A stretch of DNA of 64,000 nucleotides from Arenibacter catalasegens (lineage in GTDB: Bacteria > Bacteroidota > Bacteroidia > Flavobacteriales > Flavobacteriaceae): the NCBI RefSeq assembly GCF_002909235.1, contig NZ_PHQQ01000004.1, forward strand, positions 144,973-208,972, written 5' to 3'. The notes under the pieces are model-generated. The model had not been told where the DNA came from. It saw only the letters and a list, made by a program, of their open reading frames with translations, and made no database searches. Below are positions 10,201 through 18,005 of this stretch, one piece after another. The first letter of the stretch is position 1; every line of letters starts with the position of its first letter. Position numbers and translations under genes: made by a program.

Positions 10201-10550
10201 GCCTTACCATCCCCATTGGTATCTTCACAGATAGTAATCCTATCACCTCCAACATCATTGCCAAGACCATGGGGGTAATCCTTTGACTGTACTACCCAAA
10301 GCCTTCCCCTTTCATCCCAAGTAAAAGCGATGGGATTAATTATATTGGGTTCCGCTGCAAATAATTTAGCGCTAAAACCCTCAGGAAGTTGAATGTGTTT
10401 TTGGGAATCTTCTGGACTTAGAGGGTTCTGAACCTTAGGGTTTTCACCGGTATAAGTCAACGGAGGAGGAGGTGCTTTTTCTCCTGAGCAGCTAGATAAA
10501 AGGACCATTCCACAGATTAGTAAGGAAAGGTAAGCAGTTAAATTTTTCAT
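7209..10550 (-). CDS. PVC-dehydrogenase / HEAT / cupredoxin / ThuA multidomain lipoprotein
   Basis: A 1113-residue exported lipoprotein. I chose the start at 10550 because it opens directly into a lipoprotein signal (lipobox LSSC, Cys21); the frame is open 12 codons further upstream. In order I see a PVC-type dehydrogenase six-bladed propeller (about 45-430), HEAT-like repeats (about 440-625), a beta-sandwich resembling sugar-binding domains (about 628-765), a type-1 copper domain (about 768-890) and a ThuA-like domain (about 905-1113). The copper ligands are H807, C875, H880 and M884, with azurin-like spacing. There is no CxxCH heme site. It is the last gene of the glycerate kinase operon, 68 bases after the cupin gene. 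An extracytoplasmic sugar oxidation role is inferred; the substrate is unknown. Confidence 0.82.
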   Translation of the reverse strand: MKNLTAYLSLLICGMVLLSSCSGEKAPPPPLTYTGENPKVQNPLSPEDSQKHIQLPEGFSAKLFAAEPNIINPIAFTWDERGRLWVVQSKDYPHGLGNDVGGDRITICEDTNGDGKADTFIDFATEQKLTTGITLVRGGAIVSQAPNMVFLEDTDGDDKMDKSTVLFEGFGTFDTHAGPSNLRYGVDNMIWGSVGYSGFENQFQGKPVEFKMGVYKFAKDGSYFEPVGQFNNNTWGLGFNENFEIFGSTANNNHCCYVGIPLKHYDYLKKLPSWAVNADFIQGHYEITSVDTIPLQQVDVRGGYTAAAGANFYTARNYPEAYQNQMYVSEPTGHLVHIAKIVKDGAGYKEVDGGNIFASTDAWTAPVFAETGPDGNLWVADWYNPVIQHNPDKRGMDNQIWNADKGEGNAHKNNLRDYGHGRIYIITHEDGDDSDITSLNPNNEEELLEAVQSDNMFWRTTAQRMIVENKKVSLIPDLIKLAGNNDSDKSGLNAGALHALWTLNGLGALNGTNAAANEVVVNALINTSYAVKRAALALLPLTKESSESLAQSGLLKSSDPQIKLAAILKAGQLPESNALYAEIENIAQDDSSTSDKWINAALKIYYRESNFETVDPSSLVLLVPSAEEKKTIWNYTNEKPSENWMKSEFNDSDWKKGAAMFGGDKIKNANTNWSSSDIWMRQEVVITDEVTEPVLKIAHDDDYEIYVNGQLLIAEVGSSKSYKYIKLDAEKGELFKKGKNLIAVHCANTGGKQYIDLGIGKVGKIKADVTFVLNTVDQEMAYDKKTLYATAGQTVEIVLKNKDQMSHNLVVIQPGSLDTFGDMVDGFLKNPEAEKMGYVPKSRYVLAATEMLTPGVTGSVVFKLPDTPGIYPYVCTFPGHWRMMQGVIIVTAPGSYISENKDAQKISVMGGGGSHDFLKYFGIADGKILSEGGKNTVIYTENPMELGIMVPSTDVLFLSNNKPLDKNTKSAIMSRVKAGEMNMLINHPSTWYNWEDWPEYNKTLVGGGSRSHEDLQEFEVRVLKPNHPIMKGVPSKFRIVDELYRWEKDPEAEIEVLAVSRGLKSGEEYPTVWIVKHPKAKIVGNTLGHDERAHDLKAYQTILRNSLEWVGEQ

Positions 10551-10618
10551 TTTTCGATTTTTCAAATTATAAATTACTATGGTCAAGTTTAAATTGGATT
10601 AAATTGCTATAAGAACCA

Positions 10619-11029
10619 TCAGACTCGCGGACGGTACCCAGAATATGGAGCATTTTCACTTACATCTACCGTTCCCGCTTCCCAACCTTCTGGTGGGGAA
10701 AGGATGGCCAAAAATTCCAACTCTTCTTCCCCAGCGTTAAAAGTCCCATGGGCAACATTGGCTCCAATATAGACGGAGTCCCCCTTTTTCAATATCTGCA
10801 TCTCATCTTCTATCCATTGTTCTGCAGTACCCTTTAGCACATAAAGTATTTCGTTCATTTCTGGATGAACGTGAAAGTTATGACCACCACCCTTGGGCAT
10901 CACCACCTTTACCATATAGGAGTCGGCATGTTTAATAATTTCGGGATGATAGTGCCAATAATGTACCCGCCCAAAGGCCTTTTCGTACATTAGGTCCTTT
11001 TCCTTTACAAATTTCCAATTCCTGTCCAT
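10619..11029 (-). CDS. Cupin domain protein
   Basis: A 136-residue single-domain cupin. The first motif supplies metal ligands in HNFHVHPEMNEILYVLKG (two His and a Glu), and the second contains the ligand His in GANVAHGTF, so a divalent metal site is likely. There is no signal peptide, so it is cytoplasmic. The gene starts 7 bases after the stop of the PEP-hydrolase-family gene, indicating translational linkage within the glycerate kinase operon. Single-domain cupins in sugar-acid clusters often act as isomerases, epimerases or dioxygenases; which applies here cannot be decided. Confidence 0.8.
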   Translation of the reverse strand: MDRNWKFVKEKDLMYEKAFGRVHYWHYHPEIIKHADSYMVKVVMPKGGGHNFHVHPEMNEILYVLKGTAEQWIEDEMQILKKGDSVYIGANVAHGTFNAGEEELEFLAILSPPEGWEAGTVDVSENAPYSGYRPRV

Positions 11030-11036
11030 AGATATC

Positions 11037-11897
11037 TTAAAGGGTTAAGGCTTTAAATTCCCTGGTCAAATTAGTCAAGGATTGTTCAATTCCCATTCTT
11101 TCCAATGATGATGCCCCTACAAAGCCGTGCAGGCCTTTACAATGCTCCAGAACATATTTTACGTCAGCAGGTGTATTGATTGGTCCACCATGGGCAAGAA
11201 GGAAGGTGTCGGGATTCGCTTTTTTCACTGCATCAACAATTAGTTGTGTGCGTTCCAGAGCATCATCCATTGATGCCGAAGCACTGGTAACCCCAATAGA
11301 TCCACCGACCGTTGTACCTACATGGGCAATTATGGCATCGGCTCCTACATCTGCCATTTGTATAGCCTCCTCCGGTTTGCCTACATAAACCACGGAAAAC
11401 AAGTCCATTTTGGTGGCCAAATTAACCATATCCACTTCTTTTTGAAAACTCATTCCCGTTTCTTCAAGGACCCTTCTAAAATGACCATCAATAATGGAAT
11501 GCGTTGGGAAATTATTTACACCTGAGAATCCCATATCTTTCACTTTCCCCAAAAAGTGCCACATTCTTCTCCTTGGGTCACTTCCATGGACACCACATAT
11601 AACAGGAACTTCCTCTACTACTGGCAAAACCTCAAATTCACCTATTTCCATGGCTACTGCGTTGGCATCACCATAGGCCATCATACCGGCTGTTGAACCG
11701 TGCCCGGACATTCTAAACCTGCCGGAGTTATATATAATGATCAAATCGGCGCCTCCCTTTTCTATAAATTTAGCACTGATTCCAGTTCCCGCTCCGGCAG
11801 CTATAATTGCCTTTTTTTGATTAACTACTAATTGTAATCTATCTCTAACTTCTTGTTTAGTGTAAGGGTTTCCTTTCCCCGTCCATGGATTCGGCAT
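11037..11897 (-). CDS. PEP-hydrolase-family TIM-barrel protein
   Basis: A 286-residue cytoplasmic protein of the phosphoenolpyruvate-hydrolase-like TIM-barrel family (PF09370). Recognisable parts are AIIAAGAGTGISAKFIEKGG, IYNSGRFRMSGHGS, VICGVHGSDPRR and NFPTHSIIDG, consistent with a PEP-mutase/isocitrate-lyase-like barrel. The enzyme activity in bacteria is poorly defined and the hydrolase name should not be taken literally. Its partner, a Tm-1-like protein, lies 76 bases upstream. In plants these two domains are fused in the tomato Tm-1 virus-resistance protein, which supports a functional pair. Family assignment is firm, reaction unknown. Confidence 0.85.
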   Translation of the reverse strand: MPNPWTGKGNPYTKQEVRDRLQLVVNQKKAIIAAGAGTGISAKFIEKGGADLIIIYNSGRFRMSGHGSTAGMMAYGDANAVAMEIGEFEVLPVVEEVPVICGVHGSDPRRRMWHFLGKVKDMGFSGVNNFPTHSIIDGHFRRVLEETGMSFQKEVDMVNLATKMDLFSVVYVGKPEEAIQMADVGADAIIAHVGTTVGGSIGVTSASASMDDALERTQLIVDAVKKANPDTFLLAHGGPINTPADVKYVLEHCKGLHGFVGASSLERMGIEQSLTNLTREFKALTL

Positions 11898-11973
11898 AAT
11901 TTTCTTTTAGTTTTGATTAATTGATTTTCGTTGAAATTTTTAATTGCTGTTCTTCAATTGATATTATATGAAA

Positions 11974-13221
11974 TCAGGATTCTTTAATTAATTCCAGTAA
12001 GCGTTTTACGGCTTGTTCTGCAAAATCCTCGGTGTTGATATTTGAGTTTACCTCCAATACCTTAATATTATTATTTACATGGCTTTTAATGGAATTGAAC
12101 AATTCCTGATCTATAGATGGATTATGGAACACTTCCCTGACTCCACCAATTTGGGATAGGCCTCCCAAGGGAAGTAATACGGTCACGGGAGCCTTGGACT
12201 TATTAAGTTTTTCGCCCATAGTCTTTCCAAGAATTCTGTTCTCTTCTTCATTGGTTCGCATTAGGGTTACATCTGGTGCCCAACTGAATAATTGTCGGTC
12301 CTTATATTTTTCTGGTACAGTATTCAAAGGGCCAAAATTGACCATATCCATACATCCAGGTACTATAACTTGGGGAATTCCCATTTTAGATGCGGCTGTT
12401 AATCTGTCCGGGCCGGCACTGCATATTCCGCCGCAAAGTTCATCGGCCAACTCGGTGGTGGTAATGTCCAATATGGCATTAAAACAGCCATCCAAGGTTA
12501 GATCTTCCATGGTCTTACCTCCTGTCCCGACCGAATGGAATGCCATTACCTCAAACCCCTTTAATTTCAATAACTCCGAACATTTATCCACACATAGGGT
12601 GGTATTACCAAAAACACTAATGGCTATAGATTTACCCTGTCTTATGTTATCAGATACCGAAGTTTGCGTCATTCCGACAATGGCGGCAGCCGCTTGGCGT
12701 ATTACGACTTTACTAATATTATTTAGACCTGCCACATCAACAATGGATGGCATTAAGGTAATGTCTTTACTCCCAATATGTTCTGACAAGTCTTTAGTTG
12801 CCAAAGTACTGACACATAGTTTGGGGATACCAAAAGGTAGCGCTTGCATTGCCTTGAGGGTAATAAAAGTACCTCCACCACCACCCATACCTATAATGCC
12901 ATGAGCTTTGTTCTGGGAAAAAAGTTCTGCAATTATAATTGCTGCCCCATTGCCCATAACTTCAATAGCCCAACCACGATCCTTTCGGTCACGTAGGTGG
13001 GATATGGTGGTCCCTCCACTTATCGCCACAGTTTCCGCCTCAAAATGTATGGGAAATAAATCAGTAGATCCCATTACCCCTGTATTAATGGTAATTACCT
13101 TAGTTCCTAATTGTATTAATGAGTTATATAAATAGGCGAAATCTTCTGCCTTGGTATCGAAGCACCCCACCATTATAATATTTCTTTGGTCTGACAAAAG
13201 TTTTTTCGGTGTTATACTCAT
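11974..13221 (-). CDS. Tm-1-like ATP-binding protein (UPF0261)
   Basis: A 415-residue cytoplasmic protein of the UPF0261/Tm-1-like family (PF06792). The N-terminal domain begins IIMVGCFDTKAEDFAYLY and carries glycine-rich turns including GMGGGGGTFITLKAMQALP, typical of the nucleotide-binding part; the C-terminal half contains HSVGTGGKTMEDL and VTVLLPLGGLSQI. I place the start at 13221, 23 bases after the glycerate kinase stop and preceded by an AAGGAA-type ribosome site; the frame also continues upstream into the kinase gene. The plant homologue binds ATP, but the bacterial function is undescribed to my knowledge. It is encoded beside its usual TIM-barrel partner. Confidence 0.85.
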   Translation of the reverse strand: MSITPKKLLSDQRNIIMVGCFDTKAEDFAYLYNSLIQLGTKVITINTGVMGSTDLFPIHFEAETVAISGGTTISHLRDRKDRGWAIEVMGNGAAIIIAELFSQNKAHGIIGMGGGGGTFITLKAMQALPFGIPKLCVSTLATKDLSEHIGSKDITLMPSIVDVAGLNNISKVVIRQAAAAIVGMTQTSVSDNIRQGKSIAISVFGNTTLCVDKCSELLKLKGFEVMAFHSVGTGGKTMEDLTLDGCFNAILDITTTELADELCGGICSAGPDRLTAASKMGIPQVIVPGCMDMVNFGPLNTVPEKYKDRQLFSWAPDVTLMRTNEEENRILGKTMGEKLNKSKAPVTVLLPLGGLSQIGGVREVFHNPSIDQELFNSIKSHVNNNIKVLEVNSNINTEDFAEQAVKRLLELIKES

Positions 13222-13244
13222 TCTTATTCCTTCTAAATAGGGCT

Positions 13245-14384
13245 TCAAGCTTGATTGAAACAAATTATGGTGGACATTATATTTTTGGCACAATCCTGAA
13301 TGAGCTTTGGGGCTTGGTCAATAGCTTGCTTTAGTTCCATAGGTTGATTTACAATAGAATATACAGCGCTTACTCCAATATTGTATATCCCTTCTATATT
13401 GTCACCTATTTTTCCGGTAATTACAATTACAGGCACATCATACTTCTTTGCCAACTTCGCTATCCCCGATATTGTTTTGCCATGCAAGGTTTGTTCATCA
13501 ATTTTGCCTTCTCCTGTAAACACGACGTCAGCCTGTTTTATATATTCTTCAATTTTCAAGGTTTCCAATATTAATCCTATCCCATTTACTAGATGGCCCT
13601 TCAAAAACGCCATAAGCCCTGCACCGGTTCCTCCAGCTGCCCCAGCTCCTGGAATGTTAGAGATATCTATTCCCACGGTTGCCTTAATTATTTTGGCATA
13701 ATGGGCCAAGTTACCATCCAATAATTCCAAGGCTTCAATATTCCCGCCTTTTTGCCCCCCATATACCATAGAAGCACCCTTTGTCCCTGTCAGGGGATTG
13801 GAAACATCGCAGGCAACGATCACTTCACAACTTTGAATTCTTTTATCAAAATTGGATAAATCTATTTTGTGTAACTCATTTAAACTACCTCCACCCTCAT
13901 TAATCTCCTCTCCTTTTTCATTTAAAAATTTGGCGCCCAGAGCCCGAATCATACCTGCTCCCCCATCATTGGTAGCACTGCCTCCTATACCAATAATAAT
14001 TTTAGTGCACCCATTTTCCAAAGCATCCCGTATTAATTGCCCAGTACCATAGGTAGAAGTTAATAAGGGATTTTTTTCATCCTCCTGTAGTAATTCCAAT
14101 CCAGAGGCTTTGGCCATCTCTATGACTGCGGTTTTCTTATCCTTTAAAATTCCGTATTCAGCAAGAATTTTTCGCATAAGTGGATCTTTTACAGATACGG
14201 ACACTCTTGTTCCTCCAGCACCTGTCATGATAGCCTCCAGCACTCCTTCACCACCGTCGGAAATCGGGATTTCATGTATTTCTGCATGAGGGGTAATCTT
14301 TCGTATTCCCTTAGCTATATTGGATGCCACTTCCCTCGCTGATAAACATTCCTTAAAGGAGTCGGGGGCAATTACGATATTCAT
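13245..14384 (-). CDS. Glycerate kinase (GarK/GlxK type)
   Basis: A 379-residue glycerate 2-kinase of the GarK/GlxK family, which phosphorylates D-glycerate with ATP to 2-phosphoglycerate for glycolysis. Characteristic stretches are MNIVIAPDSFKECLSA, IPISDGGEGVLEAI, IIGIGGSATNDGGAG and VFTGEGKIDEQTLHGK. Length is normal. It is the first gene of a five-gene minus-strand operon and lies about 45 bases downstream of a promoter-like element duplicated in front of the divergent operon. Together with the dehydrogenase and aldolase of that operon it completes a route from a C3 hydroxy-keto product to glycolysis. The assignment is strong. Confidence 0.93.
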   Translation of the reverse strand: MNIVIAPDSFKECLSAREVASNIAKGIRKITPHAEIHEIPISDGGEGVLEAIMTGAGGTRVSVSVKDPLMRKILAEYGILKDKKTAVIEMAKASGLELLQEDEKNPLLTSTYGTGQLIRDALENGCTKIIIGIGGSATNDGGAGMIRALGAKFLNEKGEEINEGGGSLNELHKIDLSNFDKRIQSCEVIVACDVSNPLTGTKGASMVYGGQKGGNIEALELLDGNLAHYAKIIKATVGIDISNIPGAGAAGGTGAGLMAFLKGHLVNGIGLILETLKIEEYIKQADVVFTGEGKIDEQTLHGKTISGIAKLAKKYDVPVIVITGKIGDNIEGIYNIGVSAVYSIVNQPMELKQAIDQAPKLIQDCAKNIMSTIICFNQA

Positions 14385-14420
14385 TATAACTTAATTTGAT
14401 TTTTTTTAAACATTTGGTGT

Positions 14421-14466
14421 GCTCTTTACAAATATAGGGTATACTACAGCTGTTTTATAGCCTATA
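14421..14466 (-). promoter_or_regulatory. Shared promoter/operator element, copy A
   Basis: Read on the minus strand, this element has an 11-bp palindrome TATAGGCTATA (14466-14456), a GTATACCC block, and the Bacteroidota -7 box TATATTTG (14436-14429) continuing as TAAAGAGC. It matches copy B at 15711-15756 over 45 bases with equal spacing, identical at 39 positions. It points toward the glycerate kinase start at 14384. There is no -33 TTTG; the palindrome sits in that region, which suggests regulated transcription. The AGTATACC core differs by one base from the GGTATACC core of UxuR/ExuR-like GntR regulators, a weak hint about the regulator class. Confidence 0.75.
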
Positions 14467-14599
14467 TTTCACCCAAAACATATAATATATTGTCCATCAT
14501 AAATTAAACATTCTTTATTATGATTTTATCCATTATGGCAATCCCTTAGAGGGTTATTTTAAATAATCCAGGGCAAAGTTTCAGAAATGTAACTTTCTT

Positions 14600-15418
14600 C
14601 TAATTCTCTTTCGATTTTAAACTTACAAAATCCACTAGCAAGGGAAAGGCCGGTTCGGTCATATTGTGTCCATAGCCGTCCATTTCGTAAAGGGTGATAT
14701 CTAGATTTCCTACTACCTTCATCATCCTATAGAAATAGGCATTCTCTTCATAACGCCCCAGCATCTCTTTTTCACGATCCCCGGTGATCAACAGTGTTGG
14801 AGGTGTATTTTTGCGTACATGAAATAATGGTGCCCATTTATCTATTATAGGCTGCTCCCCAGGAATTCCCAGTTCCTTTCTTATCGTAAAATGAGTTATA
14901 GTATGACCACTAAAAGGAACCAGTCCAGCTACCTTATCCGAATCAATATTGTATTTCTTTAACCAACTTTTGTCCATAACGGACATTAAGGCCAAGTATC
15001 CCCCCGCGGAATGGCCTGAAACAAATATCTGATTTGCGTCACCATTAAAGCGGTGTATATTTTTAAATACCCAAGCGATGGCAGCCGTAGCATCTGCAAT
15101 ACAGGTTTCGGCTTTTACATTAGGGGAAAGTCTGTACCCTACTCCTATCACGCAAAATCCTTTATTTTTTAAGGCTGATGGAATTTCCTTTTGACCAGCC
15201 GTTAACCCCCCTCCATGAAACCAGATAACCACAGGAGCCTTTGGTTTATCCTCCGGGTAATAAATATCCATGAGGCATTTCTGTTTCATGTAGTCCGTTT
15301 GATCGTCAATGGGGGAATCATAATAATACACATCCTCCAATGTCTTATACTCTAAGGCCTGACTATAGGAGTATATGGGCAAAACGGCCAAAAACATGTA
15401 AATAAGTACCTTACTCAT
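14600..15418 (-). CDS. Secreted alpha/beta hydrolase (esterase-like)
   Basis: A 272-residue alpha/beta-hydrolase with an N-terminal signal peptide (cleavage likely after YSYSQA). The oxyanion-hole motif WFHGGGLTAG, nucleophile motif GHSAGGYLAL, acidic residue in ITGDREKEM and His in GYGHNM are visible, placing it near the carboxylesterase/BD-FAE group that removes acyl or feruloyl groups from polysaccharides. It lies on the minus strand upstream of copy A of the shared promoter element, between the two operons of the sugar-acid cluster. A role in de-esterifying the cluster's substrate is inferred from position. It probably has its own promoter in the region 15419-15520. Confidence 0.8.
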   Translation of the reverse strand: MSKVLIYMFLAVLPIYSYSQALEYKTLEDVYYYDSPIDDQTDYMKQKCLMDIYYPEDKPKAPVVIWFHGGGLTAGQKEIPSALKNKGFCVIGVGYRLSPNVKAETCIADATAAIAWVFKNIHRFNGDANQIFVSGHSAGGYLALMSVMDKSWLKKYNIDSDKVAGLVPFSGHTITHFTIRKELGIPGEQPIIDKWAPLFHVRKNTPPTLLITGDREKEMLGRYEENAYFYRMMKVVGNLDITLYEMDGYGHNMTEPAFPLLVDFVSLKSKEN

Positions 15419-16132
15419 GGAAAAATTAGATTTAAGTTGAATTTATAGCGGAAATCTTAAAAACACTTTAAAAATAGTATCCTACCCTTGCATACGCACT
15501 ATAATTACCCGTTTAATTTTGATAAAATGTTATTTTTTAGGATGATTTATTTCAATCGGTCAATAGAATGCAAGAATCCTTCCCCAATAAATTTGGTATT
15601 GTTCCTGAATTATCAGAAGCCACAATATAAAGTGATGTTATTCAAATGGAAAAGTATGATTACCAATTTATAATTCTTGAAGGTCAAAATATGATCTTAA
15701 ATAGATAAATTATAGGCTATAAAACGCTTATGGTATATCCTATATTTGTAAAGAGCTCCTAGGGTTTTTTAGGGAATTGGCCTATGTTCTTTAAATTAAT
15801 GAGGTAAAAAAGAAGAAACATGGAATGTAAATAGGGCCGCATTTGATACCCTAATTCCAATTTTTCAGAAAAGTTATATTACCCATTATGCTCCATAAGC
15901 GCTATACTGAATCATAGTTCACTATTTTTCATTTGAATCGAACAAATAATTATATAAGTTTTTAAAAACCATTATGTTAGATGTGTATAATTGATTTTTT
16001 AATTCAAGTTAAATATTTGGTACACTTTTAAAAATCAAGACTACTATACAGGGTATGGACCATTAATTGAGACCTTGATTTCAGTTTTATGTAGTTATAT
16101 TGAGGTCTTTAAAAGAAAATAAATTTTTGATT
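15419..16132. other. Intergenic control region of the divergent cluster
   Basis: About 710 AT-rich bases separate the esterase start from the dehydrogenase start. They contain copy B of the shared promoter element (15711-15756) and then about 370 bases of apparent 5' leader before the first codon. I see no convincing gene in the leader: short frames are AT-rich and unlike anything I know. No attenuator-like hairpin with a T-run is obvious. Confidence 0.55.
15711..15756 (+). promoter_or_regulatory. Shared promoter/operator element, copy B
   Basis: The palindrome TATAGGCTATA at 15711-15721 is followed by GGTATATCC and the -7 box TATATTTG at 15741-15748, then TAAAGAGC. Arrangement and spacing equal copy A (14466-14421, minus strand). 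The orientation points toward the plus-strand operon beginning at 16133. The GGTATATC core differs by one base from the GGTATACC core of UxuR/ExuR-like GntR operators. Regulation by one factor acting on both operons is the simplest reading; the factor is not encoded in the cluster. Confidence 0.72.
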
Positions 16133-17098
16133 ATGAAAATTGTTATTCTAGACGGATATACTTTAAATCCTGGAGATTTGAGCTGGGAGAAATTAAAAGA
16201 CTTTGGGGCGCTTACCGTACATGACCGAACCGAGTATAAGGATGATATAATAATTGAAGCTATAGGTGACGCAGAGATTGTTTTTACCAACAAAACGCCT
16301 TTGCCCAAAAAAGTATTGGAGAAAGCGTCATCGCTGAAATATATTGGCGTTTTGGCCACAGGGTTCAATGTAGTTGATGTTGTAGCCGCAAAGGAATTAG
16401 GTATTGTAGTTACCAATGTGCCCAGTTATGGCACCACTGCCGTGGCACAATTGACAATGGCCTTGCTCTTGGAAATGTGCCATCATGTAGGAGAACATAA
16501 TCGGGCTGTAAAGCAGGGTGACTGGTCTAAAAGCAAGGACTTTTGTTTTTGGAACTACCCGCTCATGGAACTGGACGGGAAAACCATGGGAATTATTGGT
16601 TTTGGGAGAATTGGGCAAGCCACTGCGAAATTGGCCCAAGCATTTGGAATGAATATTTTGACATCAGGTAGTAGAAAGAGGCCAGAATTAGAGACAAGTA
16701 GCTGTAAGCAGGTGGATATGGATGAACTTTTAGCTAATTCAGATGTGATAAGCCTACATTGCCCCTTAACTCCAGAAACCGACGGCATCATAAACGCTAC
16801 CAACATTTCCAAAATGAAGGAGGGTACCATGCTCATTAATACCTCCAGGGGGCAATTGATAGTGGAAAAGGACTTAAAAGAGGCATTAGATAATGGTAAA
16901 ATTTCCCGTGCAGCAATCGATGTGGTTTCCAAAGAACCTATAGATAAAAACAATGAGTTGTTAAAAGCCGACAACTGCATAATAACACCTCACATTGCTT
17001 GGGCTCCAAACGAATCTCGAAATAGATTGTTGAATACGGCCCTGGAAAATTTGGAAGCTTTTTTAAAAGGTAACCCAATTAATGTGGTGAACAAATAA
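16133..17098 (+). CDS. D-2-hydroxyacid dehydrogenase (glycerate dehydrogenase-like)
   Basis: A 321-residue NAD(P)-dependent D-isomer 2-hydroxyacid dehydrogenase. The Rossmann motif MGIIGFGRIGQATAKLA, the substrate-binding Arg in INTSRGQL, the Glu in DVVSKEP and the catalytic His in TPHIAWAP form the usual Arg-Glu-His set. I start at 16133, MKIVILDGYTL, because this matches the family N-terminus; an upstream ATG would add 11 residues. Within the family it looks closest to hydroxypyruvate/glyoxylate reductases (glycerate dehydrogenase), which would supply D-glycerate to the kinase in the divergent operon. It is first in the plus-strand operon, 37 bases before the aldolase gene. Confidence 0.88.
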   Translation: MKIVILDGYTLNPGDLSWEKLKDFGALTVHDRTEYKDDIIIEAIGDAEIVFTNKTPLPKKVLEKASSLKYIGVLATGFNVVDVVAAKELGIVVTNVPSYGTTAVAQLTMALLLEMCHHVGEHNRAVKQGDWSKSKDFCFWNYPLMELDGKTMGIIGFGRIGQATAKLAQAFGMNILTSGSRKRPELETSSCKQVDMDELLANSDVISLHCPLTPETDGIINATNISKMKEGTMLINTSRGQLIVEKDLKEALDNGKISRAAIDVVSKEPIDKNNELLKADNCIITPHIAWAPNESRNRLLNTALENLEAFLKGNPINVVNK

Positions 17099-17135
17099 AA
17101 TTAAAAGCCCAAAAACGAACACTAAATAACAACCA

Positions 17136-17948
17136 ATGCCAATCAACCTCAAGCAGAAATTACGCGACAAACAAAATATTTATGGCACCTGTATTTTATC
17201 TACCTCTCCTATTTGGTCCAAGGTTGTAAAAGGGAGTGGATTGGATTTTGTTTTTTTGGATACGGAACACATTCCAATGGACAGAACGGAACTCACTTTT
17301 TTGTGCCAGGTGTATACTGCTCATGGTTTGTCTCCAATTGTCCGTATACCTAGTCCTGATCCGTATGCAGCATGTATGGCCAAAGATGCTGGTGCGGTGG
17401 GAGTGCTTGCCCCTTATATTGAAAATATAGGGCAGATACAACAAATGGTGGGGGCAACAAAATACAGGCCTCTGAAAGGAGAGCGATTACAAAATGTGCT
17501 TCTTGGGAAGGAGGAATTATCAGTTGAATTGAAGACCTATCTGGACCATTTCAACCAAGATAGTTTATGCTTGATAAACATAGAAAGTACCATTGCGGTG
17601 GAGCGTTTGGACGAACTCCTCAGTGTTCCTGGATTGGATGGCATTATAATAGGACCACATGATCTTTCTATAAATATGGGGTTGCCCGAACAATATGACC
17701 ATCCCGATTTTGAAAAAACGGTAAAGGAAATCATAAACAAGGCAAGAAGTAAAGGTATTGCCGCCGGAATACATTTTCCCGCACATCCAAATTATCAGAT
17801 TAAATGGATAAAGGAAGGGGCTAACATAGTCTTACACAGTTCCGACCTTCGCCTATTTAGTCAAAAACTCTCCGAGGACATGAATACTATAAAAGTTGCC
17901 GTGGGTGATGACAGAAATTTATCCGAGGGTAGCGAATTGGCGATATAA
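17136..17948 (+). CDS. HpcH/HpaI-family class II aldolase
   Basis: A 270-residue cytoplasmic aldolase of the HpcH/HpaI family, which performs metal-dependent retro-aldol cleavage of 4-hydroxy-2-oxo acids to pyruvate plus an aldehyde (2-dehydro-3-deoxyglucarate, 4-hydroxy-2-oxoheptanedioate or rhamnonate-derived acids). Visible residues are D42 and H45 (FLDTEHI), R70 (IVRIP), and metal ligands E150 (NIEST) and D176 (GPHDLS). With 2-dehydro-3-deoxyglucarate as substrate the product would be tartronate semialdehyde, which fits the neighbouring reductase and glycerate kinase. The exact substrate cannot be read from the sequence. It sits 57 bases before the secreted glycosidase-like gene. Confidence 0.87.
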   Translation: MPINLKQKLRDKQNIYGTCILSTSPIWSKVVKGSGLDFVFLDTEHIPMDRTELTFLCQVYTAHGLSPIVRIPSPDPYAACMAKDAGAVGVLAPYIENIGQIQQMVGATKYRPLKGERLQNVLLGKEELSVELKTYLDHFNQDSLCLINIESTIAVERLDELLSVPGLDGIIIGPHDLSINMGLPEQYDHPDFEKTVKEIINKARSKGIAAGIHFPAHPNYQIKWIKEGANIVLHSSDLRLFSQKLSEDMNTIKVAVGDDRNLSEGSELAI

Positions 17949-18005
17949 TATAAGTCATTCTTCGATACTAGATATATTGATTATTAAAGAATTAATAGAG
18001 ATTAT

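Noticed and set aside
12194..12904. 236-codon frame opposite the Tm-1-like gene
   Set aside because: It is the antisense shadow of a well-supported gene; its translation is rich in Ser, Pro and Ile without family features.
15488..15673. 61-codon frame upstream of promoter copy B
   Set aside because: Low-complexity translation, no ribosome site and no homologue that I recognise.
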